Assembly (NCBI RefSeq): GCF_000599985.1
Contig: NZ_CP007445.1
Span: 1,674,001-1,738,000, forward strand
Length of the DNA stretch: 64,000 nt
Origin: Gilliamella apicola
GTDB lineage: Bacteria; Pseudomonadota; Gammaproteobacteria; Enterobacterales; Orbaceae
Direction of reading: 5' to 3'
Positions 9,301-18,419 of this stretch are shown one piece after another (within the stretch, counting starts at the first letter, position 1; the number at the start of each line of letters is the position of its first letter). The notes under the pieces are model-generated. The model was given only the letters and a program-made list of their open reading frames with translations. It was not told where the DNA came from and did no database searches. A program made the position numbers and the translations under genes.

Positions 9301-9764
9301 AATCGCTCCTTAATAACCAGCAAACCGAAGTTGAATTACGTTTGCCGACATTGATTCCTGATGATTTTATTCCTGATGTTAATACCCGATTGTCATTATA
9401 TAAACGTATTGCTAGTATTGAAGCAATTGACGAATTAACAGATATACAAATCGAAATGCGAGATCGGTTTGGTAAGCTACCCGATGCCGTACTATTTTTA
9501 TTAGAAACAACCAAAATCCGTTATCAGGCAAACAAATTAGGGATCACTAAAATTGAATTTGGTGAAAAAGGTGGTTTTATTGAATTTGGTAAGAACAATA
9601 AAATTTCAGTCGACTATTTAATTGAAATGATTCAAAAATCACCAAAAAATTATCGCCTTGAAGGCGCAAATCGATTAAAATTGTTGAGTTCATATCTGGA
9701 CCGAAGTGATCGTATTGAATATATTAAAAATTTGTTGGCTGATTTTTCAAACCACCAAGAGTAA
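6306..9764 (+). CDS. mfd: Transcription-repair coupling factor Mfd
   Basis: A 1152-aa DNA translocase that removes RNA polymerase stalled at lesions and recruits UvrA. Order of domains: UvrB-homology region (WETLPYDSFSPHQDI near residue 76; MEHGEYATRGALFD), the RNA-polymerase-interacting domain (VVHLEHGVGRYAGL near 490), then the RecG-like motor with Walker A GDVGFGKTE (about 632-640), DEEH box (733-736), TATPIPRTL and the ETGID/QLRGRVGRS motif VI, and a C-terminal TRCF domain with DDFIPDVNTRLSLYKR. Length is almost identical to E. coli Mfd (1148 aa). Divergent from lolC. Another gene follows 30 bases downstream. Confidence 0.97.
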   Translation: MSKTPNISTLIPKKSGEVKQIGQLIGSSLSQFCAQSIDAHDGLVVIITDDMQQTTRIHEELRQFSPHPAIFFPDWETLPYDSFSPHQDIVSERLSCLYHLGHLTKGALILPINTLMQKVCPQSYLGGHVFIMKKGLQISRENLRLQLENAGYRSVSQVMEHGEYATRGALFDIYPMGSDKPYRIDFFDDEIDSIRTFDVESQRTLDEIPEIQLLPAHEFPFDKTAIELFRSQWRERFPVRLEPESIYQQVSKNILPTGIEYWQALFFNESLTPLFSYFSANTLIINTINIESNANKFWQDINQRYDSRKVDPMRPLLEPVIIWSKTDEIFADFKKYPRLVLSHEIISESNKNVNLAYSNLPDLAVAIQQKDPYLQFHQFIENFTGKIVFSVESEGRKEALQEILGRIRIHPITINQLDEIHHVNERFCIILGASEQGFINQSDNFAFITENELLGRRIVRRKKENKQAINTDTLIRSLAELTPGKPVVHLEHGVGRYAGLTTLETGGIYAEYLILLYANDTKLYVPVSSLNLISRYSGGDEENAPLNKLGTDAWSKARQKAAEKVRDVAAELLDIYAERESKPGFEFKQDREQYELFCEAFPYQETEDQQNAIGAVIGDMCSPYAMDRLVCGDVGFGKTEVAIRAAFLSVINHKQTAVLVPTTLLAEQHYENFCDRFANWPIRIESLSRFKTAKQQQAIIQALSEGKVDIVIGTHKLLQEDVKWKDLGLLIVDEEHRFGVRQKERIKAMRANIDILTLTATPIPRTLNMAMSGMRDLSIIATPPARRLAVKTFVREYDDLVIREAILREILRGGQIYYLHNDVSDIEKVSEKLAELVPEARIAIGHGQMHERDLERVMNDFHHQRFNLLVCTTIVETGIDIPNANTIIIERADKFGLAQLHQLRGRVGRSYHQAYAYLLTPHPKLLSKDAKKRLEAIASLEDLGAGFALATHDLEIRGAGELLGSDQSGQIETIGFNLYIELLDDAVKSLKEGKEPTLESLLNNQQTEVELRLPTLIPDDFIPDVNTRLSLYKRIASIEAIDELTDIQIEMRDRFGKLPDAVLFLLETTKIRYQANKLGITKIEFGEKGGFIEFGKNNKISVDYLIEMIQKSPKNYRLEGANRLKLLSSYLDRSDRIEYIKNLLADFSNHQE

Positions 9765-9794
9765 TAATGAATAAAATATAAAAAGAGAATTAAG

Positions 9795-11345
9795 ATGAAA
9801 AAAAGTATAGTAACGACAGGAGTTATAGCAATATTAGCTTTCGGATATATTGGCACTTCTATGTATACCGGAAATTTAATCGAAGAAAACCTCGATACTA
9901 ATTTAGCTGAGTTTACCCAGCAATTTAATAGTAATCAACAAATTTTTAATCTACAAATTTCACATAATAATGATGAAAAAGGGATATTTTCTACCAAAAC
10001 ACATCTTAAAGTCACCTTGACACAAAAAAAACAAATAATTAATAATGATGACTCAGTTATCGTATTATATGATGATGATGCAACCATTTATCATGGTCCA
10101 TTCCCTTTAACGGCCCTTGCTAATGGTTCCTTTTCGCCTCAGTTAGCTTGGTTGGAATTTGCTATAACCGAAAAAACCAATCCAACCCTATGGAAATTAG
10201 CTGGAAATAAACCTTATATTTCTGGTCATGCTGGTGTAAGTTACAGCGATTATTTTACCGTAAAATTAGCAACTGAAGCCATCAAACTAACCCATTCCGA
10301 CTTTGATCTTATTGATGAAAACAGTGTATTTGAACAGGGTAAGTGGAATATTCTATTAGAAAAGCAGAATAATTCCTCGGACTTATCGATACAAGCATCA
10401 CTTGATAAACTTAATCTTGAGATAGACAAAGATAACGCCATTTCTCTCAATGACTTAAACATATCATTTAAACCAGCACAAAATACATCTACTATTGACT
10501 ATGATATAAATATTAATAGTTTAAAAATGAAAGGTGCTGAATATGGTTCATCTACCGATGTCGGTTTTAACGGTTTAACCACTAAAGGCAACATTAATTA
10601 TAAAGACTATAAGCTTGATTACCAAAGTGAAATTAATCGATTAACTGTATCTATTGGCAAAGGTGCATCTACTGCTATTAATAACATTGAATTGAATAAA
10701 TTAGTTTTAAACCAGCAAATTGAATTAAACAAAAAAAACAATACAGTTAATGGATCATTATTCAACAGTGTTGATTCAATTATCTATGGCAAGCAAAACT
10801 TAGGTAATGGTTCATTTGACTTTAGCTTTAAAGGTATCGACAAAAAAGACATATTTAATAAATCTTATATGAACTATTTTGAAGATTTAGAAGACGTTAC
10901 TGACAATCTGCCATTTAATACAACCTTAACACTTAATAAGTTGAACTGGCATAATGCTGCGGGTGATATTAATATAAATTTTGTTTTAGATATTAACGAT
11001 TTAAATTATATTCTTAATAGTGGAGATGACAGCTCAAAAGATACTGATGAAAGAATTGATACATTAAAATTAAAAGTTGAAGCTCCATTTGATGTTATGG
11101 CTCAATTTTATGCACAATTCGAAAACCCTCAAAACAGTGAAGTTACTGAACAACAAGTTAATAGCGTCAAATCAAACATTAAGTTAAGTGCTGAAATGTT
11201 TTTGAGTCACGTACCAATTTTTGTCTTTAATAATGGTAAAACCGATGGTATTTTTTCAGATATCAGTGTCACCAAAGATAGTGATGAAGTTCAAGTTAAT
11301 GGTGAGACCATGTCAAAAAAATTCTTCTTTAACGAGTTTAAATAA
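9795..11345 (+). CDS. YdgA-family protein (DUF945)
   Basis: A 516-aa protein with an N-terminal hydrophobic segment (KKSIVTTGVIAILAFGYIGT) that acts as a signal anchor or signal peptide, followed by a long, probably periplasmic, beta-rich region. Length, the start and the repeating NLNKLxL / LNDLNISF pattern fit DUF945, whose E. coli members YdgA and YihF are inner-membrane-anchored proteins of about 500 aa with unclear function (YdgA affects swimming). It starts 30 bases after mfd behind AAAAGAGAA, so it may be cotranscribed. A strong hairpin follows the stop. Family call is good; function unknown. Confidence 0.7.
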   Translation: MKKSIVTTGVIAILAFGYIGTSMYTGNLIEENLDTNLAEFTQQFNSNQQIFNLQISHNNDEKGIFSTKTHLKVTLTQKKQIINNDDSVIVLYDDDATIYHGPFPLTALANGSFSPQLAWLEFAITEKTNPTLWKLAGNKPYISGHAGVSYSDYFTVKLATEAIKLTHSDFDLIDENSVFEQGKWNILLEKQNNSSDLSIQASLDKLNLEIDKDNAISLNDLNISFKPAQNTSTIDYDININSLKMKGAEYGSSTDVGFNGLTTKGNINYKDYKLDYQSEINRLTVSIGKGASTAINNIELNKLVLNQQIELNKKNNTVNGSLFNSVDSIIYGKQNLGNGSFDFSFKGIDKKDIFNKSYMNYFEDLEDVTDNLPFNTTLTLNKLNWHNAAGDININFVLDINDLNYILNSGDDSSKDTDERIDTLKLKVEAPFDVMAQFYAQFENPQNSEVTEQQVNSVKSNIKLSAEMFLSHVPIFVFNNGKTDGIFSDISVTKDSDEVQVNGETMSKKFFFNEFK

Positions 11346-11370
11346 ATAAAATAGCAATTCAATTACTCTT

Positions 11371-11393
11371 TTCCGTCAGTTACACTGACGGAA
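11371..11393 (+). terminator. Hairpin after the DUF945 gene
   Basis: Perfect 10-bp stem TTCCGTCAGT / ACTGACGGAA with a TAC loop. No T run follows, so it may be an mRNA-stabilising or weak termination hairpin. Its outer ends and the following ATATT are the same as in the hairpin at 45977-46000. Confidence 0.55.
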
Positions 11394-11426
11394 TATTAAC
11401 CTTTAAACGCTAAAAATAATATACTT

Positions 11427-12827
11427 ATGAATACTCATTCTACACCCAAAAATAAAAATCAATTTAAACGCACCATGAAAACTCGACACTTAATTATGCT
11501 ATCTTTAGGTGGCGTAATTGGTACTGGGTTATTTTTTAATACTGGATATATTATTGCCACAGCTGGCGCAGTTGGTGCAATAATCTCCTATTTAATTGGT
11601 GCGTTAGTGGTGTATTTAGTCATGTTATGCCTTGGTGAGTTAGCTGTTGCCATGCCTGAAACAGGAGCCTTTCATACTTATGCTTCGCGCTTTATCAGTC
11701 CCGCTACTGGCTATACAGTTGCTTGGTTATATTGGTTAACTTGGACTGTTGCATTGGGTTCAAGCTTAACTGCTGCGGGCATGTGTATGCAATACTGGTT
11801 CCCAGATATTCAAGTATGGGTTTGGTGTTTAATTTTTTGTTTAGTAATTTTTACACTGAATATTATTACAGCACAATTTTTTGCTGAAAGTGAATTTTGG
11901 TTTTCAATAATTAAAGTCATTACTATTGTCGTATTTATTATTGCTGGTACGGCGGCTATCTTTGGTTTTATTCCAATGAAAAATGATATGCCCGCGCCAT
12001 TCTTACATAACATTACTGATCATGGTTGGTTTCCTAATGGCATAATCCCTATAGTAATGACAATGGTATCAGTTAACTTTGCATTTTCAGGAACAGAGCT
12101 TATTGGTATTGCCGCCGGTGAAACCCATAATCCTGAAAAATCAATTCCGTTAGCCATAAAAACCACTATTTTCCGATTAATCATCTTTTTTGTTGGCACC
12201 ATTTTTGTATTAGCTGCACTTTTACCCATGGAACAAGCTAGCGTTGTGACTAGTCCGTTTGTGATGGTATTTGAAAATATTGGCATTCCTTACGCTGCTG
12301 ATATCTTTAATTTTGTAATTTTAACTGCGATTTTATCTGCGGCAAATTCTGGACTTTATGCTTCAGGTCGCATGTTGTGGTCACTGTCAAATCAAGGTAC
12401 ATTACCAAAATGCTTTGCTCAATTAACCGATAAAGGAATCCCAACAACAGCTATTGCTCTCAGTATGTTAGGAGGATTATTGGCTCTGTTTTCAAGTATC
12501 ATTGCTCCTAATACCGTATTTGTTGCTTTAACGGCAATTTCTGGATTTGCAGTTGTAGCTGTATGGTTAAGCATTTGTGCTTCTCACTATTTTTATAGAA
12601 AGCAATTATCCCCATCCGAGCAAATAAACCTTAAATTTAAAGCGCCACTATATCCATTTGTGCCAATTTTAGGTTTTATTCTTTGTCTAGTTGCTTGCAT
12701 CGGTTTAGCGTTTGATCCTGAACAACGTATTGCTCTATATTGTGGCATTCCGTTTGTGATTGTTTGTTTTGTTGTTCATCATTTAACCCAAACATTTAAA
12801 AAACAAGTTAGAAATCATGAAAAATAA
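11427..12827 (+). CDS. mmuP: S-methylmethionine permease MmuP (APC family)
   Basis: A 466-aa amino-acid permease with 12 predicted transmembrane helices. The APC signature begins after a short basic tail ([20 protein letters not shown], about residues 17-36), and the [20 protein letters not shown] stretch lies in the TM6/loop region. Length agrees with E. coli MmuP (467 aa). Its direct coupling to mmuM (stop and start overlap by 11 bases) makes S-methylmethionine the likely substrate: the compound is taken up and used to methylate homocysteine. No MetJ-type operator is obvious in the 80-base upstream gap. Confidence 0.88.
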   Translation: MNTHSTPKNKNQFKRTMKTRHLIMLSLGGVIGTGLFFNTGYIIATAGAVGAIISYLIGALVVYLVMLCLGELAVAMPETGAFHTYASRFISPATGYTVAWLYWLTWTVALGSSLTAAGMCMQYWFPDIQVWVWCLIFCLVIFTLNIITAQFFAESEFWFSIIKVITIVVFIIAGTAAIFGFIPMKNDMPAPFLHNITDHGWFPNGIIPIVMTMVSVNFAFSGTELIGIAAGETHNPEKSIPLAIKTTIFRLIIFFVGTIFVLAALLPMEQASVVTSPFVMVFENIGIPYAADIFNFVILTAILSAANSGLYASGRMLWSLSNQGTLPKCFAQLTDKGIPTTAIALSMLGGLLALFSSIIAPNTVFVALTAISGFAVVAVWLSICASHYFYRKQLSPSEQINLKFKAPLYPFVPILGFILCLVACIGLAFDPEQRIALYCGIPFVIVCFVVHHLTQTFKKQVRNHEK

Positions 12828-13758
12828 TAATCCCATAAAAACCCTTTTAGAACAGAAAAAACACATAGTCATTGATGGTGCGTTAGCAAGTGAACTGCAA
12901 CGACGTGGCTGCGATCTTAATGACAGTTTATGGTCAGCCAAAGTATTAATTGAACAGCCTGAATTAATTCAACAAGTACATTATGACTATTTTGTAGCTG
13001 GTGCAGATTGCGCCATTACTGCGAGCTATCAAGCAACGCCAATGGGATTTGCCCCAAAAGGGATTGAGCTAGAAGAATCCATCAAATTAATTAAAACCAG
13101 CGTAAAATTAGCCCAACAAGCAAAAATGCAATATTTAAACGATATAAAACAGGATAAAGCTCTCTTAATTGCGGGTTCCGTTGGACCATATGGTGCTTAT
13201 CTTGCTAATGGTTCGGAATATACGGGCGATTACCAGCTTAGCGAGAGCGAATTTATTGCATTTCATAAAGATCGGGTTGCAGCGCTTATAGATGCAGGTG
13301 TAGATATTTTAGCCTGTGAAACAATGCCATCATTTTTGGAAATTAAAGCTTTGGCTAAATTAATACAACAATTTCCGATGGTTAATTGCTGGTTTTCATT
13401 AACATTAAAAGATCAAAAACACATTAGCGACGGTACACCATTAACAGAGGTTATTGAATATCTAAATAGCATTGAGCAAATTGTTAGTGTCGGCATTAAT
13501 TGCATCGCCCTAGAAAAAGTCACAACTGCTTTAGAAGTACTAAGTAAACTAACCAGTAAACCGCTAATTGTTTACCCTAATTCAGGCGAGCAGTATGACC
13601 CTACAACCAAACAATGGCATAAAAACCATGATCATAACTGTACTTTTACCAATCAATTAGATGTATGGATAAATTTAGGTGCCAAATTAATCGGTGGGTG
13701 TTGCCAAACAACTCCAGATGATATTGTTGAAATTCATCAATTATTAAATAAAAAATAG
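12817..13758 (+). CDS. mmuM: Homocysteine S-methyltransferase MmuM
   Basis: A 313-aa cytosolic zinc enzyme that transfers a methyl group from S-methylmethionine to homocysteine, giving two methionines. Zinc ligands are visible as the Cys in [10 protein letters not shown] (about residue 228) and the Cys pair in [13 protein letters not shown] (about 293-294). The N-terminal [14 protein letters not shown] is the normal start of the family. It overlaps mmuP by 11 bases, as expected for an operon. Length matches E. coli MmuM (310 aa). Confidence 0.94.
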   Translation: MKNNNPIKTLLEQKKHIVIDGALASELQRRGCDLNDSLWSAKVLIEQPELIQQVHYDYFVAGADCAITASYQATPMGFAPKGIELEESIKLIKTSVKLAQQAKMQYLNDIKQDKALLIAGSVGPYGAYLANGSEYTGDYQLSESEFIAFHKDRVAALIDAGVDILACETMPSFLEIKALAKLIQQFPMVNCWFSLTLKDQKHISDGTPLTEVIEYLNSIEQIVSVGINCIALEKVTTALEVLSKLTSKPLIVYPNSGEQYDPTTKQWHKNHDHNCTFTNQLDVWINLGAKLIGGCCQTTPDDIVEIHQLLNKK

Positions 13759-13810
13759 CTTTATTCTGTCCACAACTATCCATACTTAAGAACCGATGTA
13801 AAACAACATA

Positions 13811-13844
13811 ACAACTGCCGAACTTGTATCAATTCGGTAGTTGT
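13811..13844. terminator. Terminator between mmuM and the PEBP gene
   Basis: Twelve-base arms ACAACTGCCGAA and TTCGGTAGTTGT (one G-T pair) around a 10-base loop, followed by TATTCAATAG. It lies between convergent genes and probably serves both. Confidence 0.65.
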
Positions 13845-13867
13845 TATTCAATAGTTAATTAAATTTT

Positions 13868-14422
13868 TTAACGTGAGTAATTATAAGTTACCGTTGCTTT
13901 AGAAATGAGATGCGAATTAACCATAAAACCAATTAACGCGGGTGTAGTTTGTTCATTTACGTCTATATGATCAATATCAAGTGCATATAGTGTAAATTGA
14001 TAACGATGGTCAGATTTTTCAGGAGGACATGGACCGCCGTAACTCGCTACCCCAAAGTCATTACGCACCACTTGGCTACCTTTAGGTAATAGATCTGGGT
14101 TATTGCCAGCGGAACGCTCAAGTGCAGTTACATCAACAGGAATATTAACTACTGTCCAATGCCACCAGCCAGAGCCCGTCGGCGCATCAGGATCATACAT
14201 AGTTACTACTAAGCTTTTTGCATCTTTAGGTACATTATGCCACGAAATATTAGGTGATATATTTTCTCCTTGGCAGCCGAATTGATTATAAATAAATTTG
14301 TTAGTAAAACCATCTTTGACAAGATCGGGGACAGCTAACTGCATTTCAGATGCTAAACAACTAGTAGACCCCAACAATAAAGCACAATATGCTATCGGTT
14401 TTATTTTATTGATAATATTCAT
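13868..14422 (-). CDS. Periplasmic PEBP-family protein (YbhB/YbcL type)
   Basis: A 184-aa exported protein. Residues 1 to about 24 form a signal peptide (IKPIAYCALLLGSTSCLA). The mature part is the phosphatidylethanolamine-binding / Raf-kinase-inhibitor-like fold with both ligand-site motifs: YDPDAPTGSGWWHWTVVNIP and YGGPCPPEKSDHRYQFTLY. Bacterial members include YbhB (cytoplasmic) and YbcL (periplasmic); the signal peptide makes it YbcL-like. The biochemical role of this branch is poorly known. Monocistronic, with a 555-base upstream spacer. Confidence 0.88.
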   Translation of the reverse strand: MNIINKIKPIAYCALLLGSTSCLASEMQLAVPDLVKDGFTNKFIYNQFGCQGENISPNISWHNVPKDAKSLVVTMYDPDAPTGSGWWHWTVVNIPVDVTALERSAGNNPDLLPKGSQVVRNDFGVASYGGPCPPEKSDHRYQFTLYALDIDHIDVNEQTTPALIGFMVNSHLISKATVTYNYSR

Positions 14423-14977
14423 ATGAATCCTTATATGTGATTTTATTTTATTTAATTAAAGTGATACAACCATCCTTTATTAGTACTATAAACGTTGTTT
14501 ATAAAAAGATAAATATCAATTTTTGAATAACTTCAATTTATTTTGAGTGATAAATTAATTTATTGACTATTTTACTATTTATATGTTGTTTCTAGTTAGA
14601 TAAGTATATTAATAACAGCAGTGAACCTGTAAAAATTATTCAGATATCTATACCATTTCATTTTTTATCATAACTTATTTCAATATTTTCCATTTTGGAT
14701 TTTGGCATCGTATCTTTTCATCAACTTGTTTTTCAAAGATATAGTTTTATATTGTTTAGATTTTAGAATGGAAATACGTATTTTTTAACTAAACTTGTAA
14801 CCCATGTAATGAAGTTTGTTTGGGTAGCTGTTAAGGCTTTAATGAAAAGCCTTGACCTAACTATAAGATAAGTGATACTAAATTTTATATGTTTACAACA
14901 TTCGAAAGTCAGCAAAGCAAAAATTTTTAGAATTATAACAATAAGTTTTTTAATTATTTAATCTACAAAAATAAACA
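14423..14977. other. AT-rich spacer without genes
   Basis: 555 bases between the PEBP gene promoter and the end of ribE. No reading frame or recognisable remnant was found. The only structure seen is a hairpin at 14833-14853 (AAGGCTTT / AAAGCCTT). Confidence 0.6.
14833..14853. terminator. Weak hairpin downstream of ribE
   Basis: 8-bp stem AAGGCTTT / AAAGCCTT with a 5-base loop, about 125 bases past the ribE stop on the minus strand. The distance is long and no T run follows, so a terminator role is uncertain. Confidence 0.3.
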
Positions 14978-15586
14978 TTATTTCCTTTCCGCTAGAACTC
15001 TTTCAACGGTATCAACAATTGCTTGAGTCTGTGAATCAATTTCTATGTTAACTTTATCTCCTACTTTTTTACTATCTAAAGTCGTAATCGCAAGTGTCTC
15101 AGGAATTAAATTAATTTTAAAACGATTATCCATTACATCACCCACTGTTAAGCTAGCACCGTCGATACCAATAAAACCTTTATAAAGAACATACTTGGTA
15201 AATTTATGTGGTAATTCTAAAGTCATTTGGCAATTTGTTGCAGTTTTTTGAATATCAACAATTGTGGCCGTACAAGATATATGCCCAGACATAATATGTC
15301 CACCTATTTCATCGCCGTATTTAGCACTACGCTCAATATTGACCAGATCATTAATATTTTTATCACCTAATGTAGTAAGTGCTAAAGTTTCTTGCATTAT
15401 GTCAAAGGTAACCCAATCATCTTTAAAATCAGTCACGGTTAAACAACATCCGTCGTTAGCAATGGATGCACCGATTTCGATATGTTGTGTTAATTTTGCT
15501 GGTAATTTTACCTTATAAGTACGTAATTTATCTTGATCGATGATATCAATAATTTCACCAACCCCCTGCACAATACCTGTATACAT
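14978..15586 (-). CDS. ribE: Riboflavin synthase alpha subunit
   Basis: A 202-aa enzyme converting two 6,7-dimethyl-8-ribityllumazine molecules to riboflavin plus the pyrimidinedione. Two repeated lumazine-binding beta-barrels are visible. The first begins MYTGIVQGVGEI with DGCCLTV; the second starts after GHIMSGHI and repeats with IGIDGASLTV. E. coli RibE (also called RibC) is 213 aa, so the length is normal. No FMN riboswitch is apparent in the 110 bases upstream. Stands alone. Confidence 0.94.
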   Translation of the reverse strand: MYTGIVQGVGEIIDIIDQDKLRTYKVKLPAKLTQHIEIGASIANDGCCLTVTDFKDDWVTFDIMQETLALTTLGDKNINDLVNIERSAKYGDEIGGHIMSGHISCTATIVDIQKTATNCQMTLELPHKFTKYVLYKGFIGIDGASLTVGDVMDNRFKINLIPETLAITTLDSKKVGDKVNIEIDSQTQAIVDTVERVLAERK

Positions 15587-15696
15587 ACTTTATCCTTGAA
15601 TTAAACGAATATTAGCCTCTATTGTACTTAATCAGCACGTAATTATCTATCATTAAGCAAATTTGCTTAATTCTGACATCAACTAAAAAAACAGAT

Positions 15697-16821
15697 TTAA
15701 ACAAGCGTTCTGTTTAAAACAAACAATGTTGTATTCCGTTTAGTTCTATCTTCTTGATAATCATAAAACACCAGTGTATAGCTATTATTTTGGTCGGAGA
15801 TCACATCAGAAATAATTAATTCTTCTTCAGATAATATAATAATTTCATTAGTAAGTAAGTTAGTAAATTTGCCAGCTTGCTGTTGTAAAAATGCCTCTAT
15901 TACTTTATTGTTTCGCAAGGTTATCCAGCCGTTTCCTGTTTCTATAGTAAAACGAATTACAAATGTTTCAGTGGCAATTTTTACTGGATCCCAGACCCAA
16001 AATAGAGGAGAACCTACATCAAATAACTTATTTCGTGTCGCTTCACCATGTGGGGTAAGAGTGATTAGATAAAAAATTCCCCCCTCGTCACGAGTTACTA
16101 CATATGATGATTCGCAAAAACTCAAATTTAAAACACAATTCGGATAATCATTACAAGCTATATCAATTCTTCTTGATTGTAATACTGCACCTTTTTCGTC
16201 AATTTGACGATGTAGCCAACAACTTTCTTCACTTTTGGCAATAATATGAATTTGTTTATTGTCATTATTTATAAAAAATTGGTTATATTTTGGGAAAGGA
16301 ATTTTTGCGGTATAACTTTTTTTAAGCTCACCATTTTTAAATTCAACTGCAATCAGTTTATCTAATTGTTTGTCTGAAAAAATATCGACATTTTTAAACA
16401 TAGCAAAATCATGGTAAATACCAATATAATCACCAAGTGTCATTTTTTTTGGTTTAGGATAGGTAATATTATCGCGGTCAAAGCAAGGAACCATAATAAT
16501 TAAACCATCTTTATCTGGATGATAAACATCGATAGCAGTGTAAAGCTTACCCTCTGGATTGATAAAAAATTCTGGCATGATACCATCAAATTCTAGGTAG
16601 CATGTAGGATTTTGTAAATCAGGTTCAAGCACAACATAAATAACTTGAGAACTATACTGATCATTTTCAGAATAGTAACAATTGCAGGCAATGATTGGCT
16701 TATTTTGATAATTGATGGCTTCCTTGATACTAATACCGGCAGGTGATTTTAAAATAGTCATTGGTCCTAACGCCGTTTGCAGATATTGCGCCTCAAAAGA
16801 TATATCAGCTTTTTGTAACAT
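15697..16821 (-). CDS. Uncharacterised 374-aa protein, beta-rich
   Basis: I do not recognise this protein. It has no signal peptide and no transmembrane segment, and is made of short alternating strands with repeated aromatic/Asp turns (for example PEGKLYTAIDVYHPDKDGLI, DNKQIHIIAKSEESCW, YVVTRDEGGIFYLITLTPHG). This pattern is reminiscent of a beta-propeller-like cytoplasmic protein. The start at ATG is preceded by AGGATGAATTATAATT. It is monocistronic and followed by ribE on the same strand after 110 bases. Codon use looks like that of its neighbours. The gene is probably real given its length; its function is unknown. Confidence 0.6.
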   Translation of the reverse strand: MLQKADISFEAQYLQTALGPMTILKSPAGISIKEAINYQNKPIIACNCYYSENDQYSSQVIYVVLEPDLQNPTCYLEFDGIMPEFFINPEGKLYTAIDVYHPDKDGLIIMVPCFDRDNITYPKPKKMTLGDYIGIYHDFAMFKNVDIFSDKQLDKLIAVEFKNGELKKSYTAKIPFPKYNQFFINNDNKQIHIIAKSEESCWLHRQIDEKGAVLQSRRIDIACNDYPNCVLNLSFCESSYVVTRDEGGIFYLITLTPHGEATRNKLFDVGSPLFWVWDPVKIATETFVIRFTIETGNGWITLRNNKVIEAFLQQQAGKFTNLLTNEIIILSEEELIISDVISDQNNSYTLVFYDYQEDRTKRNTTLFVLNRTLV

Positions 16822-17272
16822 AATTATAATTCATCCTGTTATTGTTTTCTTATTCAATTTGTTAAGTTTTATAATCAAACTAACTTTAATTAATTGATCT
16901 TATTTTAGTTTTTACATCAGGTTTTAATTGTAGTTTAAAGCTTTGTCAATTGTATAAGTTTCATTATTAATAGCAATAACTCATGAAATAAAAAGGTAAC
17001 AAGTAAACAAAATAACCATACTTACCGAACATGTTTACATAAAAAATTATGTGCATAACAACTTTATGTAATAGGTTCATAATTTCTTTATTAAATGATT
17101 TGTCTAAAGTTAAGAATAAAATTCGAATATAAGCTATCGCTTTTTTAAAGCTAAAATAATGCTGCAACATAATATATGCATTTTCTTATTATCTCGGTTA
17201 TAGTTATCATACTTGCCATTAACTATAAAAAATAAATTTAACAAGAATACGCCCAATTTTTAAGGATTTAAC
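16822..17272. other. Gene-free spacer between the unknown gene and crcB
   Basis: About 450 AT-rich bases holding the divergent promoters. A 67-codon minus-strand frame (16967-17170) lacks a ribosome site and family resemblance and is not called. I looked for the fluoride riboswitch that often precedes crcB and did not find it. Confidence 0.55.
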
Positions 17273-17650
17273 ATGTTTAAACTTATTTTAGCTATATCGG
17301 TTGGTTCAGTTGCTGGTGGATTATTGCGGTGGTTTCTGTCACTTAAATTAAATATTATTGCGTTTGCGATTCCATTAGGAACGTTACTATCCAATCTGAT
17401 TGCTGGTTATATTATTGGCTTTGCAATTGCTTTTTTTAATCATTCAAACTTATCTGCTGAGTGGCGTTTATTAGTTATCACTGGATTTTGTGGTGGATTA
17501 TCGACATTTTCAACTTTTTCAGCAGAGATCGTGAATTTTTTACAAGAAGGTCGCATTGCATGGGGATTAACCTCTATTGCTATTCATGTTATTGGTTCAG
17601 TTCTTATGACATTTTTAGGAATTTTTTCATATCAGTTATTGCATTCTTGA
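17273..17650 (+). CDS. crcB: Fluoride ion channel CrcB/FluC
   Basis: A 125-aa membrane protein with four helices, forming dual-topology dimers that export fluoride. Visible motifs are the N-terminal [30 protein letters not shown] with the conserved pore Asn, and [15 protein letters not shown], which carries the Phe-box and central sodium-site residues. Start ATG is preceded by TAAGGATTTAAC. Length is typical. sulA follows after 100 bases with its own SOS promoter. Confidence 0.95.
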   Translation: MFKLILAISVGSVAGGLLRWFLSLKLNIIAFAIPLGTLLSNLIAGYIIGFAIAFFNHSNLSAEWRLLVITGFCGGLSTFSTFSAEIVNFLQEGRIAWGLTSIAIHVIGSVLMTFLGIFSYQLLHS

Positions 17651-17708
17651 TTTTATTTCATAAAAAATTCAAAAAATGATTATTTTTAGAGTTTACAACC
17701 GATAAATA

Positions 17709-17739
17709 CTGTATTAATATACACTGTATATTAATACAG
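17709..17739 (+). promoter_or_regulatory. Two abutting LexA (SOS) boxes controlling sulA
   Basis: CTGTATATTAATACAG (17724-17739) is a full CTGT-N8-ACAG LexA box. Immediately before it, CTGTATTAATATACAC (17709-17724) is a second box with one mismatch in the right half; the two share base 17724. They lie 15-45 bases upstream of the sulA start, where LexA would block RNA polymerase. Confidence 0.88.
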
Positions 17740-17752
17740 TATCGAGGTTATT

Positions 17753-18151
17753 ATGCTTATTGAACACTCTTCATCACAACTTATGGCGATTAATTTTGAA
17801 TCCCCTTTTCAGCAAGTTTTACAGCAACAGCGCCTTTTGTTGAAGTCTCTTAATAAAGCTAAAAAATGGCAGCTCTGGCTATCTGATCGACCAATGTTAA
17901 AGCGTTCATGGGTAAATATTGCAGGACTCGATAAACAAAAAGTCGTGCATTTGAGTAACCTTAAAAATGAAAATTTAATATCAACTATTGAAAAAGCGTT
18001 AAAAAGCAAAACCTGTAGTTATATCGTCGCTTGTATTAATGATCTTAATGAGCAAGATAAGCTACGTATTGAACAAGCGGTATCAATCAGTGATACTTGT
18101 TTATTATTAGTTCACGACGAGCCAACTCAACAGACAGTACAGTATCATTGA
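17753..18151 (+). CDS. sulA: SOS cell-division inhibitor SulA
   Basis: A 132-aa protein induced by DNA damage that binds FtsZ monomers and stops septation until Lon degrades it. The sequence lacks simple motifs, but the central WQLWLSDRPMLKRSWVNIAG and QKVVHLSNL stretches resemble enterobacterial SulA. The C-terminal part, which in E. coli contains the Lon-recognition tail, ends TQQTVQYH. The two LexA boxes directly upstream strongly support the call. In E. coli sulA is near matP; here they are 22 kb apart. Confidence 0.88.
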   Translation: MLIEHSSSQLMAINFESPFQQVLQQQRLLLKSLNKAKKWQLWLSDRPMLKRSWVNIAGLDKQKVVHLSNLKNENLISTIEKALKSKTCSYIVACINDLNEQDKLRIEQAVSISDTCLLLVHDEPTQQTVQYH

Positions 18152-18220
18152 TTTTTTAATCGATAATATTGCTTGTCATAAAATCTTATTGTGCAATCAA
18201 TCTTAATGCTTAGTTAATAA

Positions 18221-18254
18221 AAAGACACTACTTTAACCAACAGTGTCTTTTTTC
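18221..18254 (+). terminator. Rho-independent terminator after sulA
   Basis: AAAGACACT / AGTGTCTTT stem (18221-18229 and 18242-18250), 12-base loop, then TTT. Confidence 0.75.
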
Positions 18255-18419
18255 TATCACCAAATAAAATTATTTATAATACACAATTTGTTAATTTAAA
18301 CCTTCATCTATTTAAATTATACGTATGCATATAATAGCTTTACTTATTAAATGAAAGTTAACTTATTAATATCAATCTCAGTTTTGCTATCTCTACTGCT
18401 GTACCGTCAGTAATTTGAT

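Noticed and set aside
14341..14422. Lipoprotein signal in the PEBP protein (STSC)
   Set aside because: The residues before Cys do not fit the lipobox (no Leu at -3); an ordinary signal peptide is the better reading.
15587..15696. FMN riboswitch before ribE
   Set aside because: The 110-base leader is too short and contains none of the conserved AGGAYAT/GAAG... blocks.
16967..17170. 67-codon minus-strand frame
   Set aside because: AT-rich, no ribosome site, no resemblance to a known family; overlaps presumed promoter DNA.
17168..17190. dif-like sequence (AACATAATATATGCATT)
   Set aside because: Only about 11 contiguous bases agree with the XerD-side half of the gammaproteobacterial dif site; the GGTGCGC half and centre are missing.
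17171..17272. Fluoride riboswitch before crcB
   Set aside because: No sequence like the conserved GGCGATGG...CCGCC core was found in the leader.
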